NCBI GenBank assembly: GCA_002418705.1
Contig: DIEQ01000119.1
Coordinates: 1-32,696, forward strand
Source: Mageeibacillus sp. UBA5770
GTDB taxonomy: Bacteria; Bacillota_A; Clostridia; Saccharofermentanales; Saccharofermentanaceae
DNA length: 32,696 bases
Reading direction: 5' to 3'
Shown: piece by piece, positions 1 to 8,606 of the stretch
Layout of the letters: each line of letters begins with the position of its first letter
Position numbering within the stretch: the first letter of the stretch is position 1
Position numbers and translations under genes: made by a program
The notes under the pieces: model-generated
What the model saw: the letters and a program-made list of their open reading frames with translations, nothing else
Told to the model about the DNA's origin: nothing
The model's database searches: none

Positions 1-64
1 ATTCAGAGTTTACATGGTAAAGTGCACATAACTACTTTAGCACATTCTCTGACCTGAGGTGAAT

Positions 65-667
65 ATGAAAATCAATTTTCGAAAAACAAATTTTTGGGGC
101 GTTGCGGCTGATATGAGTTCCTGTCCTCCGACTGACCGTCCTGAGCTTGTATTGTCCGGTAAATCCAATGTCGGCAAATCATCCCTTCTTAACGCACTCG
201 TCGACAACAAAAAAATGGCGCGTGTCAGCCAGGCACCGGGAAAGACCCGCCTGGTTGTATATTTTGATGTAGACCAGAAGCTGTATATAGCGGATCTTCC
301 GGGATATGGATTCTCAAAGGCTCCCAAGGATGTTCGTGAAAAGTTCTCAAAACTGGCCGACCAGTATTTTACAAGCGGCCGTCCGATTGCTCTTACACTT
401 CATTTGATTGACATACGCCACGAGCCGTCGAAAGAAGACATGCAGATGCTCTCTTATATGAATATGCAGAACATACCGTATTTTGTTGTGTTCACAAAAT
501 GCGACAAGTTCTCCAAGGTACAGCTTGCCAAGCGCCTTTCCGAGCAGCTGGCTGCATTTGATATCCATGACAAGGCTCATTGTTTTGCCATTTCCTCTGA
601 AAAGAAGGAAGGGCTCGAAGACTTGCAGAATGCAATCTCCGAATTTATCTTTCCTGACATGGATTGA
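65..667 (+). CDS. ysxC: Ribosome biogenesis GTPase YsxC/EngB
   Basis: This is a TrmE-Era-EngA-EngB-Septin class GTPase that assists late assembly of the 50S ribosomal subunit in the cytoplasm. The G1 P-loop GKSNVGKS is at about residues 32-39, the G3 motif DLPGYG at about 75-80 and the G4 motif TKCDK near residue 146. At 200 residues it has the normal length of the family. I start it at ATG 65 rather than GTG 59, because GTG 59 lies inside the ribosome site GAGGTGA (56-62). The first 55 bases of the window hold no gene that I can assign. In many Bacillota ysxC follows lon, but no Lon C-terminus is recognisable here. comEC follows after about 107 bases. Confidence 0.96.
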   Translation: MKINFRKTNFWGVAADMSSCPPTDRPELVLSGKSNVGKSSLLNALVDNKKMARVSQAPGKTRLVVYFDVDQKLYIADLPGYGFSKAPKDVREKFSKLADQYFTSGRPIALTLHLIDIRHEPSKEDMQMLSYMNMQNIPYFVVFTKCDKFSKVQLAKRLSEQLAAFDIHDKAHCFAISSEKKEGLEDLQNAISEFIFPDMD

Positions 668-683
668 CAGTTTTTAACACTGA

Positions 684-728
684 TTGTCGAAAAGAAGCTG
701 AAATACCAGTCACATAACTTGATATACT
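684..728 (+). promoter_or_regulatory. Putative comEC promoter with a Spo0A-box-like site
   Basis: An extended -10 element TGATATACT lies at 720-728, with no good -35 hexamer. The sequence TTGTCGAAAA at 684-693 contains the Spo0A recognition heptamer TGTCGAA and lies just upstream of where a -35 would be. The same 10-mer occurs twice upstream of the gene at 16219. Control by Spo0A is inference only. Confidence 0.4.
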
Positions 729-774
729 CTGCCGTACGTGCAAAAGACCCGTACTTGAAGCAGGCAGGTGTGTC

Positions 775-3237
775 ATGTGGAAGAAAATCATAAACAAAGG
801 ACTCGTATATCGGGCTATCCTTTTTTCACAGAGGAGCAAAAACCTCATCACAGACAGCTGCACACATGCATTGGATGTATTTTTTGCGCGTCCTGCCGTT
901 GTCGTCTCCATGTTCGGATTTACCGGCGGCACGATGGGTTTTCTATTTACATATTCTGAAGCCTTTTTGGTTTTTGTTCTTCTTCTTGCCTTTGTTTTTT
1001 TGTGGCAGCTGGTATTTCTGCCGGATGCAGGCGCGTGGAGAATCCGCGTTATCCTTTTCATACTGGCTTTTATTTTCGGGCTGTACTGCATGACCCTGAT
1101 CAGTCTCCAGCGCCAAAGATCCGTCGACGAATTGGCATCGGCTGTGAATATGGCGCAGAATGATGAGAATTATGTATATGAAGGATATATTATTTCTGTT
1201 TCTCTTCCGGATGATAATTACAAGACATACACGCTTCTGTGGCAGAATGGGGTGAAGGTCCGGTTTGGAAGCAGCCGGGCAGATTTGCATTATGGACAGC
1301 ATGTGCGGATATCCGGAAGCCTTTCGTGGGTTCCCCCGGCAAGGAATCCGGGAGGATTTGACCAGCGTGACTATTATGCCCGTCAGGGAATCTTCCTTTC
1401 ACTCGATACGTATGACAATTGTATTTATATTCAGGATGACAGTTCTGTCATACCCGGGATTTTTGTCCGGCTTGAGATGGCGGGTCTTGAACTTCGAAGA
1501 AACATATCCTCCATGTGGGGTAAAGTCCTAAACGCCGAGGCTGCGGCTCTTTTGAGCGGTATGATTCTCGGTGATACATCGGATATGTCACCTGAACTCA
1601 AGACAGCTTTCCGGATGTGCAGCCTTTCACATCTCACTGCAGTATCCGGCGCTAATGTAGCATATTTTCTGGTACCGCTGACTGCACTTTTTCAAAAACT
1701 GAGCGGGAAACGAAGTGTGAGGCATTTCCTTGTATTCGTCTTCCTGATTTTTTTCGGATTCCTGACAGGTTGGACGTCATCGGTAACACGTGCGCTCTTC
1801 ATGTCTGCCGGGACTGTTTTTTCGTCCATGCTTATGAAAAGGCATGATCCGATATCGGCTATATTCCTAACATCCGGGATCCTGATGTTCAATAATCCAT
1901 TCACAGCTGTTGACCTGGGGTTTTTACTGTCTTTTAGCGCAACACTGTCGCTGATCCTGTTTTCCGAAAAGATGGCTTCATTCCTGCGGTTTTTCCCGGG
2001 GAATGAGACCCTGACACAAAGCGCTGCCTGTCTGATCTGTACGCAGCTAGGCATGCTGCCGTGGCTCGTTGTGCTTTCCGGCAAAGAGTCAGTGCTTCTT
2101 TTCATGACCAACCTTGCCGGTACATTTCTTTCTGAGGCTATATCCATGCTGTGCCTGCCGCTTTCGGGCTGCCTTTTTGCAGCAGGTGTATTTCCGTTTA
2201 TTTTACCTGCCGTCCGAGTACTGTTTCTTCCGCTGGCCGGATTATTGTATTTGCTTATGAAGCTGGCATACCTTAGTTCGGACCAGGCGATTTTTGCACT
2301 TCGCTTATGTACTGTACAGCCCCTTCTGCTATTTTCCATAAGTGTCTTATCGGTATCGTTACTGCTTCCGAAAGGCTTTGTATCACGAAATCTACGAAGA
2401 ATAATGTGCTTTTTCCTGATCATCGGCACAGGTCTTCAAATATATACATATATAAACAGACCCATAGGCACGGTGATTTTTGCCGATGTAGGTCAGGGGG
2501 ACGGGGCTCTTGTTCTGCTGGATAACGGCAAAAGCATTCTGATTGACGGCGGAGACAAGGGGATCGCTGAGAATGTTCTTATTCCGCTGCTCAACTACTA
2601 TGGGATAAGAGAACCTGATATAACAATTCTAACGCATCTGCACCGGGATCATGGAACCGGAATTCTTGATCTGGTTAAGGCAGGGCGGATCTCTTCGATA
2701 TATACACCTTGTATAACTCCGAATAAAGAATTGGCCGAGCTGTTTTTGCTTCAAGAAGATAATCGTGTTGACCTGCATTCAATAGGAAAAGATGATAAAA
2801 TAGTTCTGTCTGATTCCGCAGTGATGTATATTCTTTCTCCGGAATCTATTAATGATAACGGAGGCAATGAAGATTCCGCAGTCGTTTTACTTAGCATCGG
2901 AGACGCAGGGATCCTGTTTATGGGTGATGCAGGAGCGGCGACTGAACACGAGCTTCTTTTGCAGCAACAGTCGATGAGTATCCTGAACAGCACGGCTGAT
3001 TTCCTGAAAGCAGGTCATCACGGGAGTAAATTTTCGACAACGCAGGACTTCCTTGATGCACTCAGCCTTGATGCCGCTGTTATCAGTGTCGGAGAAAATA
3101 CATATGGGCATCCGACTGCTGCGGCACTCGACCGGCTCATTGCCGGCAGCATCGACATTTTCAGAACGGATCAATCAGGCGCGATCATACTTCAAATACT
3201 TGAAAATTCGTACAGAATCTATGAATATTGTGGATAG
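775..3237 (+). CDS. comEC: DNA internalization protein ComEC/Rec2
   Basis: This is a polytopic membrane protein that forms the channel for uptake of transforming single-stranded DNA. N-terminal hydrophobic segments (about residues 40-110) flank a periplasm-facing ComEC N-terminal domain. The competence domain follows, with its signature HLTAVSGANVAYF starting at H286 and further membrane helices to about residue 555. The C-terminus is a metallo-beta-lactamase-type domain with the metal motif HLHRDH at 621-626, then FMGDA, AGHHGS and GHPTAA, so the nuclease-like metal site looks intact. At 820 residues it is full length. holA starts 20 bases after the stop, as in many Bacillota. No other com gene is in the window, so competence cannot be inferred from this gene alone. 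Confidence 0.95.
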   Translation: MWKKIINKGLVYRAILFSQRSKNLITDSCTHALDVFFARPAVVVSMFGFTGGTMGFLFTYSEAFLVFVLLLAFVFLWQLVFLPDAGAWRIRVILFILAFIFGLYCMTLISLQRQRSVDELASAVNMAQNDENYVYEGYIISVSLPDDNYKTYTLLWQNGVKVRFGSSRADLHYGQHVRISGSLSWVPPARNPGGFDQRDYYARQGIFLSLDTYDNCIYIQDDSSVIPGIFVRLEMAGLELRRNISSMWGKVLNAEAAALLSGMILGDTSDMSPELKTAFRMCSLSHLTAVSGANVAYFLVPLTALFQKLSGKRSVRHFLVFVFLIFFGFLTGWTSSVTRALFMSAGTVFSSMLMKRHDPISAIFLTSGILMFNNPFTAVDLGFLLSFSATLSLILFSEKMASFLRFFPGNETLTQSAACLICTQLGMLPWLVVLSGKESVLLFMTNLAGTFLSEAISMLCLPLSGCLFAAGVFPFILPAVRVLFLPLAGLLYLLMKLAYLSSDQAIFALRLCTVQPLLLFSISVLSVSLLLPKGFVSRNLRRIMCFFLIIGTGLQIYTYINRPIGTVIFADVGQGDGALVLLDNGKSILIDGGDKGIAENVLIPLLNYYGIREPDITILTHLHRDHGTGILDLVKAGRISSIYTPCITPNKELAELFLLQEDNRVDLHSIGKDDKIVLSDSAVMYILSPESINDNGGNEDSAVVLLSIGDAGILFMGDAGAATEHELLLQQQSMSILNSTADFLKAGHHGSKFSTTQDFLDALSLDAAVISVGENTYGHPTAAALDRLIAGSIDIFRTDQSGAIILQILENSYRIYEYCG

Positions 3238-3257
3238 AAACGGGAAACGAGGAAAAT

Positions 3258-4334
3258 ATGGCTAAAGAAAAGACACCGCCCGCCGGGAAAGCGCCGACAA
3301 TCAGTACTTATTCGGAACTGGCGGCGGATCTCAAGAATAATAAGACTGCGTCCCTGTATGTCTTTTTCGGAGAGGAAGAATACCTTATTGACAGGGCGGT
3401 CCGGGCACTGTCCCGTATTTTTATCGCACCCGGATGTCAGGATGCCGATTCATACACCGCAGACTGGTCTTCGGCTGCAGGTGATCCTGAAGCCCTGCTT
3501 GAGATGGTTCGAACCCCTCCGTTTTTATCTGCAAAAAGAATGATCATGATTAAAAATTCGGGTCTTTTTGCTGCCCGATCTCCGGACAGCCCTGAATTGA
3601 GCCAGAAATATATTTCCATTTTTTCTGATATTCCTGATTTCTGCTGCCTTATTTTTATCGAGGAGAAGATAGACAAGCGAAAGAAGGTGCTTCTCGAAGC
3701 TGCCTCAAGGAACGGTTTTGTCGTCCAGGTTGACAGGCAGGGGACTGATGCCCTGTGCAGGTGGGTCGGATCCGCGCTTCGCAAAGAGAATATCCGGATT
3801 ACACTTGATGCCATTAACAGCCTTGTTGACCGGACCGAGGGCAGTATGCGGGTCCTGGGTACGGAAATTCAAAAGATCATCCTTTACAGCAAGAATTCCG
3901 GATTGTCCGAAATCACGATCAACGAAGTTGAACTGATCTGTATTCCTGACATCAGGGGGTCGATTTTCCAGATGACCGATGCTATCGGTGCAAGAAATAT
4001 CGGAAGGGCTTTGACTGTACTCGATACGCTTATTTCTATGAAAGAACCGGTGCCTAAAATTCGATTTATGCTGTCGAGGCATTTGCGTCAGTTAATATGC
4101 GCGAAGGAGCTGGGGCAGTCGGACCGGGTTATGTCAACTTTGAAGGTAGTGCCTTTTGTAGCGAGAAATCTCTTGTCTCAGGCTAAATATTTTCAGATGG
4201 AAGAGCTTACAGCCCTTTATGAAGCTTGCGCAGCATCGGATTTCTCCGTAAAAACAGGAAAAATTGATGATCGGCTGTCGATGGAGATACTTCTTGTCAG
4301 TGCAGGACGGATGAATGCACAGCAGGCGCATTAA
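3258..4334 (+). CDS. holA: DNA polymerase III subunit delta
   Basis: This is the clamp-loader delta subunit, which opens the beta sliding clamp during replication. The N-terminus carries the family signature YVFFGEEEYLIDRAVRAL, followed by an AAA+-like domain without an active Walker motif, as is normal for delta. The C-terminal helical part (about residues 230-345) contains KIRFMLSRHLRQL and SQAKYF, typical of HolA. I chose ATG 3258, which gives 358 residues. It has GAGGAA at 3249-3254, and the upstream in-frame TTG at 3228 overlaps the end of comEC. The gene is probably co-transcribed with comEC. Confidence 0.94.
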   Translation: MAKEKTPPAGKAPTISTYSELAADLKNNKTASLYVFFGEEEYLIDRAVRALSRIFIAPGCQDADSYTADWSSAAGDPEALLEMVRTPPFLSAKRMIMIKNSGLFAARSPDSPELSQKYISIFSDIPDFCCLIFIEEKIDKRKKVLLEAASRNGFVVQVDRQGTDALCRWVGSALRKENIRITLDAINSLVDRTEGSMRVLGTEIQKIILYSKNSGLSEITINEVELICIPDIRGSIFQMTDAIGARNIGRALTVLDTLISMKEPVPKIRFMLSRHLRQLICAKELGQSDRVMSTLKVVPFVARNLLSQAKYFQMEELTALYEACAASDFSVKTGKIDDRLSMEILLVSAGRMNAQQAH

Positions 4335-4346
4335 GACTGTTGATAT

Positions 4347-4375
4347 TTGACTGCATGATGTTATTAGTATAAAAT
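4347..4375 (+). promoter_or_regulatory. Sigma-A-type promoter for icd
   Basis: The -35 element TTGACT (4347-4352) and the -10 element TAAAAT (4370-4375) are separated by 17 bases, just downstream of the holA stop. The predicted transcript starts about 30 bases before the icd ATG. Confidence 0.6.
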
Positions 4376-4411
4376 CAGTTGGATTTCCACAAAGCAACGG
4401 GAGGAATATAT

Positions 4412-5608
4412 ATGGGCAAAATTCAGATGAAGACACCTTTGGTAGAGATGGACGGAGACGAGATGACCCGCGTTATCTGGCAGCAGATTAAAGATATTCT
4501 GCTTACTCCATATATCGACCTTAAGACCGAATATTATGACCTTTCTCTCGTGAACAGAGATGCTACAGATGATCAGGTTACAGTTGACTCAGCTAACCGC
4601 ACGCGTGAGCTGGGCGTTGCTGTTAAATGTGCAACGATTACACCGAATGCACAGAGAATGGAAGAATATACACTTAAGAAAATGTGGAAGAGTCCTAACG
4701 GGACTATCCGTGCTATCCTTGACGGAACTGTATTCAGAGCTCCAATCCTGGTCAATGATATTACACCGTTTGTTTCATGCTGGAAGAAGCCGATCACGCT
4801 TGCACGTCATGCCTACGGCGATGTCTACAGGGATTCCGAAATGCTCATATCCGGTCCTGCAAAGGTCGAATTGCTCGTTACATATCCGGACGGTACGACA
4901 AAGAAGCAAAAAGTGCACGAATTTGACGGGCCCGGCGTTGTGCTTGGCATGCATAACACAGACAAATCAATTACCGCTTTTGCCCGTTCCTGCTTTACAT
5001 ATGCACTCGATATTCATCAGGATCTCTGGTTCTCAACAAAGGACACGATTTCCAAGACATATGATCACAGGTTTAAGGATATCTTCCAGGAGATTTTTGA
5101 CGCTGAATTCAAGGATGCTTTCGAGCAGGCCGGAATTACATATTTCTATACTCTGATTGATGATCTTGTAGCACGTATCATGCGGTCGGAAGGCGGAATT
5201 CTATGGGCCTGTAAGAACTATGACGGAGACGTCATGTCTGACATGGTTGCGTCTGCATGCGGCAGCCTTGCCATGATGACTTCCGTACTTGTTTCACCGG
5301 ACGGAAAGTATGAGTATGAGGCAGCACACGGTACGGTTACCCGCCATTATTATAAGTATCTTAAGGGCGAGACAACTTCGACCAACCCGATGGCGACGAT
5401 ATACGCCTGGTCCGGTGCCCTGATAAAAAGAGGCCAGCTTGATGAGCTGCCTGATCTGGTTGATTTTGGAGAACGTCTTGAAGCGGCTTCCATTGCGACA
5501 ATTGAATCCGGAATTATAACCGGAGACCTTGCTCCCCTCATGCCCAGGGATAAGACAAAGGTTGTCAGTACCGAAGGTTTCCTCAAAGCGATAGCTTCCA
5601 GGCTTTAA
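4412..5608 (+). CDS. icd: NADP-dependent isocitrate dehydrogenase, eukaryote-like type
   Basis: The enzyme oxidatively decarboxylates isocitrate to 2-oxoglutarate, making NADPH for glutamate synthesis. The sequence follows the eukaryotic/dimeric IDH subfamily rather than the E. coli Icd type. It shows [13 protein letters not shown] near the N-terminus, [34 protein letters not shown], the isocitrate-binding region [13 protein letters not shown], and the cofactor region [10 protein letters not shown] followed by [12 protein letters not shown]. At 398 residues it matches that subfamily. ATG 4412 is chosen because GGGAGG sits at 4399-4404; an upstream in-frame start would add eleven unconserved residues. 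It appears to be transcribed alone. No aconitase or citrate synthase is nearby. Confidence 0.95.
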   Translation: MGKIQMKTPLVEMDGDEMTRVIWQQIKDILLTPYIDLKTEYYDLSLVNRDATDDQVTVDSANRTRELGVAVKCATITPNAQRMEEYTLKKMWKSPNGTIRAILDGTVFRAPILVNDITPFVSCWKKPITLARHAYGDVYRDSEMLISGPAKVELLVTYPDGTTKKQKVHEFDGPGVVLGMHNTDKSITAFARSCFTYALDIHQDLWFSTKDTISKTYDHRFKDIFQEIFDAEFKDAFEQAGITYFYTLIDDLVARIMRSEGGILWACKNYDGDVMSDMVASACGSLAMMTSVLVSPDGKYEYEAAHGTVTRHYYKYLKGETTSTNPMATIYAWSGALIKRGQLDELPDLVDFGERLEAASIATIESGIITGDLAPLMPRDKTKVVSTEGFLKAIASRL

Positions 5609-5668
5609 TACCGGAACACGTAATTAAATTTGAGTAACTGTGAGAATACCACTCTGAAAGGAATACAT

Positions 5669-6187
5669 ATGAGCTATTTTGAACAATGGAATTCGAAGAT
5701 CGAGGATTCATCAGACCAGGAAAAGTACACAGCATATGTGCAGCATTATTATGAACTTGAGCAGGAAGCCTATAACCGCATCTTTAACGCTTATCCCGAA
5801 AATCTTGCGCTTACAGAGGGTACAGCCCTTGAGATGGCTGCAGCCCTTGGTTTCCGTGCTGATGAAATGGATATTTTCTCAGGATTCATAGACGGAATCA
5901 ATCCGAGTCTTCTCGAAGAGATGAAGCCCGAGATTATCGTAGATGATACACCTCTCTCTCTGAAGATCGATTATGAGAAACTTTACTGGAACATGCGTGA
6001 TGCCAAGGCCGAATGGCTTTTCAATCTTACAAGCTGGGACAATGTACTCCCCAAAGAGAAACGTGAAGAGATTACAAAGTCCTTCCGCAAATCCAAGATT
6101 GTCCACATTGAGAAGATCGGCCGCAATGATCCGTGCCCCTGCGGGAGCGGGAAGAAATACAAGCAGTGCTGTATGGATAAGTCCTGA
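5669..6187 (+). CDS. SEC-C motif protein of unknown function
   Basis: A 172-residue soluble protein. The C-terminus is an SEC-C zinc-binding motif, [18 protein letters not shown], nearly identical to the tail of SecA at 19719-22532 except for a final CC in place of CH. The N-terminal 150 residues are acidic and probably helical, with no signal peptide or membrane segment. I do not recognise that part as a named family. SEC-C motifs bind zinc and, in SecA, contact SecB and the ribosome, so a role near the translation or translocation machinery is possible but inferred. ATG 5669 has GAAAGGA at 5656-5662; the upstream in-frame start at 5630 lacks such a site. Confidence 0.85.
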   Translation: MSYFEQWNSKIEDSSDQEKYTAYVQHYYELEQEAYNRIFNAYPENLALTEGTALEMAAALGFRADEMDIFSGFIDGINPSLLEEMKPEIIVDDTPLSLKIDYEKLYWNMRDAKAEWLFNLTSWDNVLPKEKREEITKSFRKSKIVHIEKIGRNDPCPCGSGKKYKQCCMDKS

Positions 6188-6271
6188 ATAATTTGAAAAG
6201 CCGGATATTTTAAATTTGAGTCGATTGTTGTTATGTGATTTCGTATTTCGGCAGAAAGCGGAGGAACAGAC

Positions 6272-6964
6272 ATGACACAGTCAATGCACGAATTACCCGT
6301 CTCCAGCCGACCCTATGAACGCCTGGAGGAATGCGGGGAGAAGTCTCTGTCGGACGCCGAACTTCTGGCTATAATTTTTCGCAGCGGATCATCAGGGTGT
6401 TCTTCGCTGTCACTTGCACAACAAGTACTCATGATGGATTCGCGCGGGGAGGGGCTCTCTTTCCTGCGCGATTTGTCTATTGAGGAGCTGTGCAAATGCC
6501 GCGGACTCGGCCGTGTTAAGGCTATTTCCATCAAGGCGGCGATGGAAGTCGGACGGCGTTCAATGAGGACGGATCCTTTCTGGAAGAATAAGCAGATCAG
6601 CGGCCCGAAGGATGCCATCGACATTTTTGAAAATGAGATGACGCATCTCAAAAAAGAAGAAGTCCACACACTTCTTTTGGATACAAGGCACCGCGTTATC
6701 CGTCATGTGACGATTTCATCCGGCGGACTTGCTTCGGCCGGTATTTATCCGAGGGAGCTTCTTCGCGAGGCGATAAAGGCTAATGCTGCGGCATTTGTTT
6801 TGGCCCATAACCACCCAAGCGGTGACCCGAAACCAAGCCCTGACGATATATCGACGACAAAATCCCTCCAGAAAGCTGCTGATCTTATCGGAATTGAGTT
6901 GGTCGATCACATAGTAGTCGGACATGGCTCGTGTGCCAGCCTCAAAGAACTTGGCTGTCTTTAA
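6272..6964 (+). CDS. radC: RadC family JAB/MPN-domain protein
   Basis: This family was named for DNA repair, but its molecular role is unproven. A helix-hairpin-helix-like region (CKCRGLGRVKAISIKAA) lies at about residues 70-90. The C-terminal MPN/JAMM metalloprotease-like domain has an intact metal motif, with H179 and H181 in HNHPSGD, then S189 and D192. At 230 residues it is full length. The ribosome site GGAGGAA precedes ATG 6272. In Clostridia radC usually stands directly before mreB; here mreC follows instead, about 135 bases downstream, with its own likely promoter. Confidence 0.95.
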   Translation: MTQSMHELPVSSRPYERLEECGEKSLSDAELLAIIFRSGSSGCSSLSLAQQVLMMDSRGEGLSFLRDLSIEELCKCRGLGRVKAISIKAAMEVGRRSMRTDPFWKNKQISGPKDAIDIFENEMTHLKKEEVHTLLLDTRHRVIRHVTISSGGLASAGIYPRELLREAIKANAAAFVLAHNHPSGDPKPSPDDISTTKSLQKAADLIGIELVDHIVVGHGSCASLKELGCL

Positions 6965-6986
6965 GGGAGAACTCGAATAAATAATA

Positions 6987-6995
6987 TGGTATACT
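6987..6995 (+). promoter_or_regulatory. Extended -10 promoter for the mreCD-mrdA operon
   Basis: TGGTATACT (TG at 6987-6988, hexamer TATACT at 6990-6995) fits an extended -10 element. There is no convincing -35. It would give a leader of about 100 bases before mreC, which includes a short CCGG-N6-CCGG inverted repeat. Confidence 0.45.
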
Positions 6996-7102
6996 TTAAT
7001 TTAATCGGCTTTTCACTGGTATTTAAAATGCCGGAACGGACCGGTAATTGAACGAAAAATGCATGATGATTTTGATTTTACGATCTGATAGAGGTGTGTG
7101 TG

Positions 7103-7990
7103 TTGCGCAAACTTTTGGCAAATAAAGTATTCATTTTAATTCTGGCAACATTGCTGCTCGTAGCAGTGATCATTTTCAGCAATATTCCGGATAACCCGGT
7201 GAACAAGATAACGACACCTGTATCTGTCGTAATTGATCCCGCCCAGAAGCTTGTTCAGGGATCGGGTAACAGGTTCACGGATTTTATCGCAGCCGTTTCG
7301 GAAGGTATTGCAATCCGGCAGGAAAATGCTGATCTGAAGAAGCAGGTCGCCGAGCTGCAGTATCAGGTACAGCAGGGAGAAGAGGCAACCCTCCGCTGGC
7401 AGGAACTCAAAGATGCTTTTCATATTAAGGATTCTTTCGAGAATTATGACATATACGGGTCTTCAATCCTCACACGTGAGGCCGACGAGTGGTTCAGTGT
7501 TATCCGGATAGATGTCGGCAGCAATAACGGGATCAGTATTTCAGCTGCCAATTCTTCCTATGCAGTCGTTGATACGCAGATGAATCTGGTCGGCCGTATC
7601 CAGACAACGGATGTTACCTCTTCCAAGGTTTTGCCGGTACTTCATGAAGGATTTACGGTAAGTGCTAAAGTAAATACGGTCAACGGTGCGATTGTTACTG
7701 TTCACGGCGAAGTTGAGCTTAAGGAACAGGGATTATGCAAAGTTGACCAGATTTCTGACAAAGCAATCCTGCAGGTTGGTGATGAACTTGTAACAAGCGG
7801 CGCAGGCGGGCTTTTTCCGGCAGGAATACCGATAGGCATCATTGTATCCGTCGACGATAGCTCAAAACTCAGCCGTTATGCCACACTTAAACCCTATGTA
7901 GATATTTTGAGCCTCAAAGATGTCTTTGTTATGGTTCCGAAGGTGTCTGCTGAAGTACCGGCAACACCGGTTCCGACAACCGCGCCATGA
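7103..7990 (+). CDS. mreC: Rod shape-determining protein MreC
   Basis: MreC is a membrane-anchored extracytoplasmic scaffold of the elongasome that links MreB/MreD to the cell-wall synthases. A single N-terminal transmembrane helix lies at about residues 8-27, followed by a coiled coil (about 70-100, rich in Q, E and K) and the beta-rich MreC domain. The core shows SWITCH-like family signatures such as VDVGSNNGIS and TSGAGGLFPAGIPIG. The protein ends in a short proline/threonine-rich tail. The start is probably TTG 7103, because GAGGTG (7091-7096) is six bases upstream; GTG 7100 and GTG 7094 are alternatives. mreB, normally directly upstream, is absent. Confidence 0.93.
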   Translation: MRKLLANKVFILILATLLLVAVIIFSNIPDNPVNKITTPVSVVIDPAQKLVQGSGNRFTDFIAAVSEGIAIRQENADLKKQVAELQYQVQQGEEATLRWQELKDAFHIKDSFENYDIYGSSILTREADEWFSVIRIDVGSNNGISISAANSSYAVVDTQMNLVGRIQTTDVTSSKVLPVLHEGFTVSAKVNTVNGAIVTVHGEVELKEQGLCKVDQISDKAILQVGDELVTSGAGGLFPAGIPIGIIVSVDDSSKLSRYATLKPYVDILSLKDVFVMVPKVSAEVPATPVPTTAP

Positions 7991-8021
7991 TCATACACGT
8001 GCCGGAAAGGAGGGAATCGAA

Positions 8022-8606
8022 CTGAACAGAAATGACAGAATCAGACAAATCGCCGTATATACCATATATGTGTTGTTTTTTTCGACACTTCAGGTGACAT
8101 TCCCGCATGCGCTGTCTTTCCGTGGTCAGATAGCAGATTTTATGATGGTTTTTGTTATTCTGGCCGGATATCTTTTTGGTACTCTCGATGGTGCAATTGT
8201 TGGTTTTTGCATGGGTTTCCTTCGCGATATGCTTGCAAGTACGACGCTCGGTGTAGGCATGCTGATTTTACTCTATGTCGGTATTTTTTCCTCGCTGCTT
8301 TTTTCGCGGCAGTTTCACAGCCGTACTACACTGGGATTTATCCAGGTGATTCTTATCACTGTTATTTATAAAGTTATGGGACACGGCATTAACTATTTCA
8401 TTCCGCTTCTGACGGCAAACGACCGTGATTATTTTTCGTTCGGCGAAATTGTGCTGAACAGTATTCTGCCGCAGATTGCTATTAACCTGGCTATATCTTT
8501 TCCGATGATTATTCTGCTGCGCTATCTCGGTCCGTATCGTGTCGGAGCAAAAAGATCATCCGGTGAGGACAGGGCAAATTCGGAGGAAGTATGGCGAATC
8601 AGATAA
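8022..8606 (+). CDS. mreD: Rod shape-determining protein MreD, probable CTG start
   Basis: MreD is an integral membrane partner of MreC in the elongasome. About five hydrophobic helices are visible from residue 10 onward, and GTLDGAIVGFCMGFLRDM is a typical MreD segment. The reading frame has no ATG, GTG or TTG between the mreC stop and the first membrane helix. A strong ribosome site AAAGGAGGG (8006-8014) lies eight bases before CTG 8022, giving a 194-residue protein that begins with the short polar N-terminus expected of MreD. The only upstream ATG in frame (7920) lies inside mreC and would add an implausible basic stretch. The end overlaps mrdA by 16 bases, which suggests translational coupling. 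Confidence 0.85.
   Translation: MNRNDRIRQIAVYTIYVLFFSTLQVTFPHALSFRGQIADFMMVFVILAGYLFGTLDGAIVGFCMGFLRDMLASTTLGVGMLILLYVGIFSSLLFSRQFHSRTTLGFIQVILITVIYKVMGHGINYFIPLLTANDRDYFSFGEIVLNSILPQIAINLAISFPMIILLRYLGPYRVGAKRSSGEDRANSEEVWRIR

Noticed and set aside
1..58. Tail of an upstream gene such as lon
   Set aside because: One frame ends at 55-57, but the 18 residues show no recognisable C-terminus, so I could not support a call.
1692..2429. Long open frame on the minus strand inside comEC
   Set aside because: It mirrors the conserved comEC coding sequence, has no ribosome site, and its translation is basic and low in recognisable motifs.
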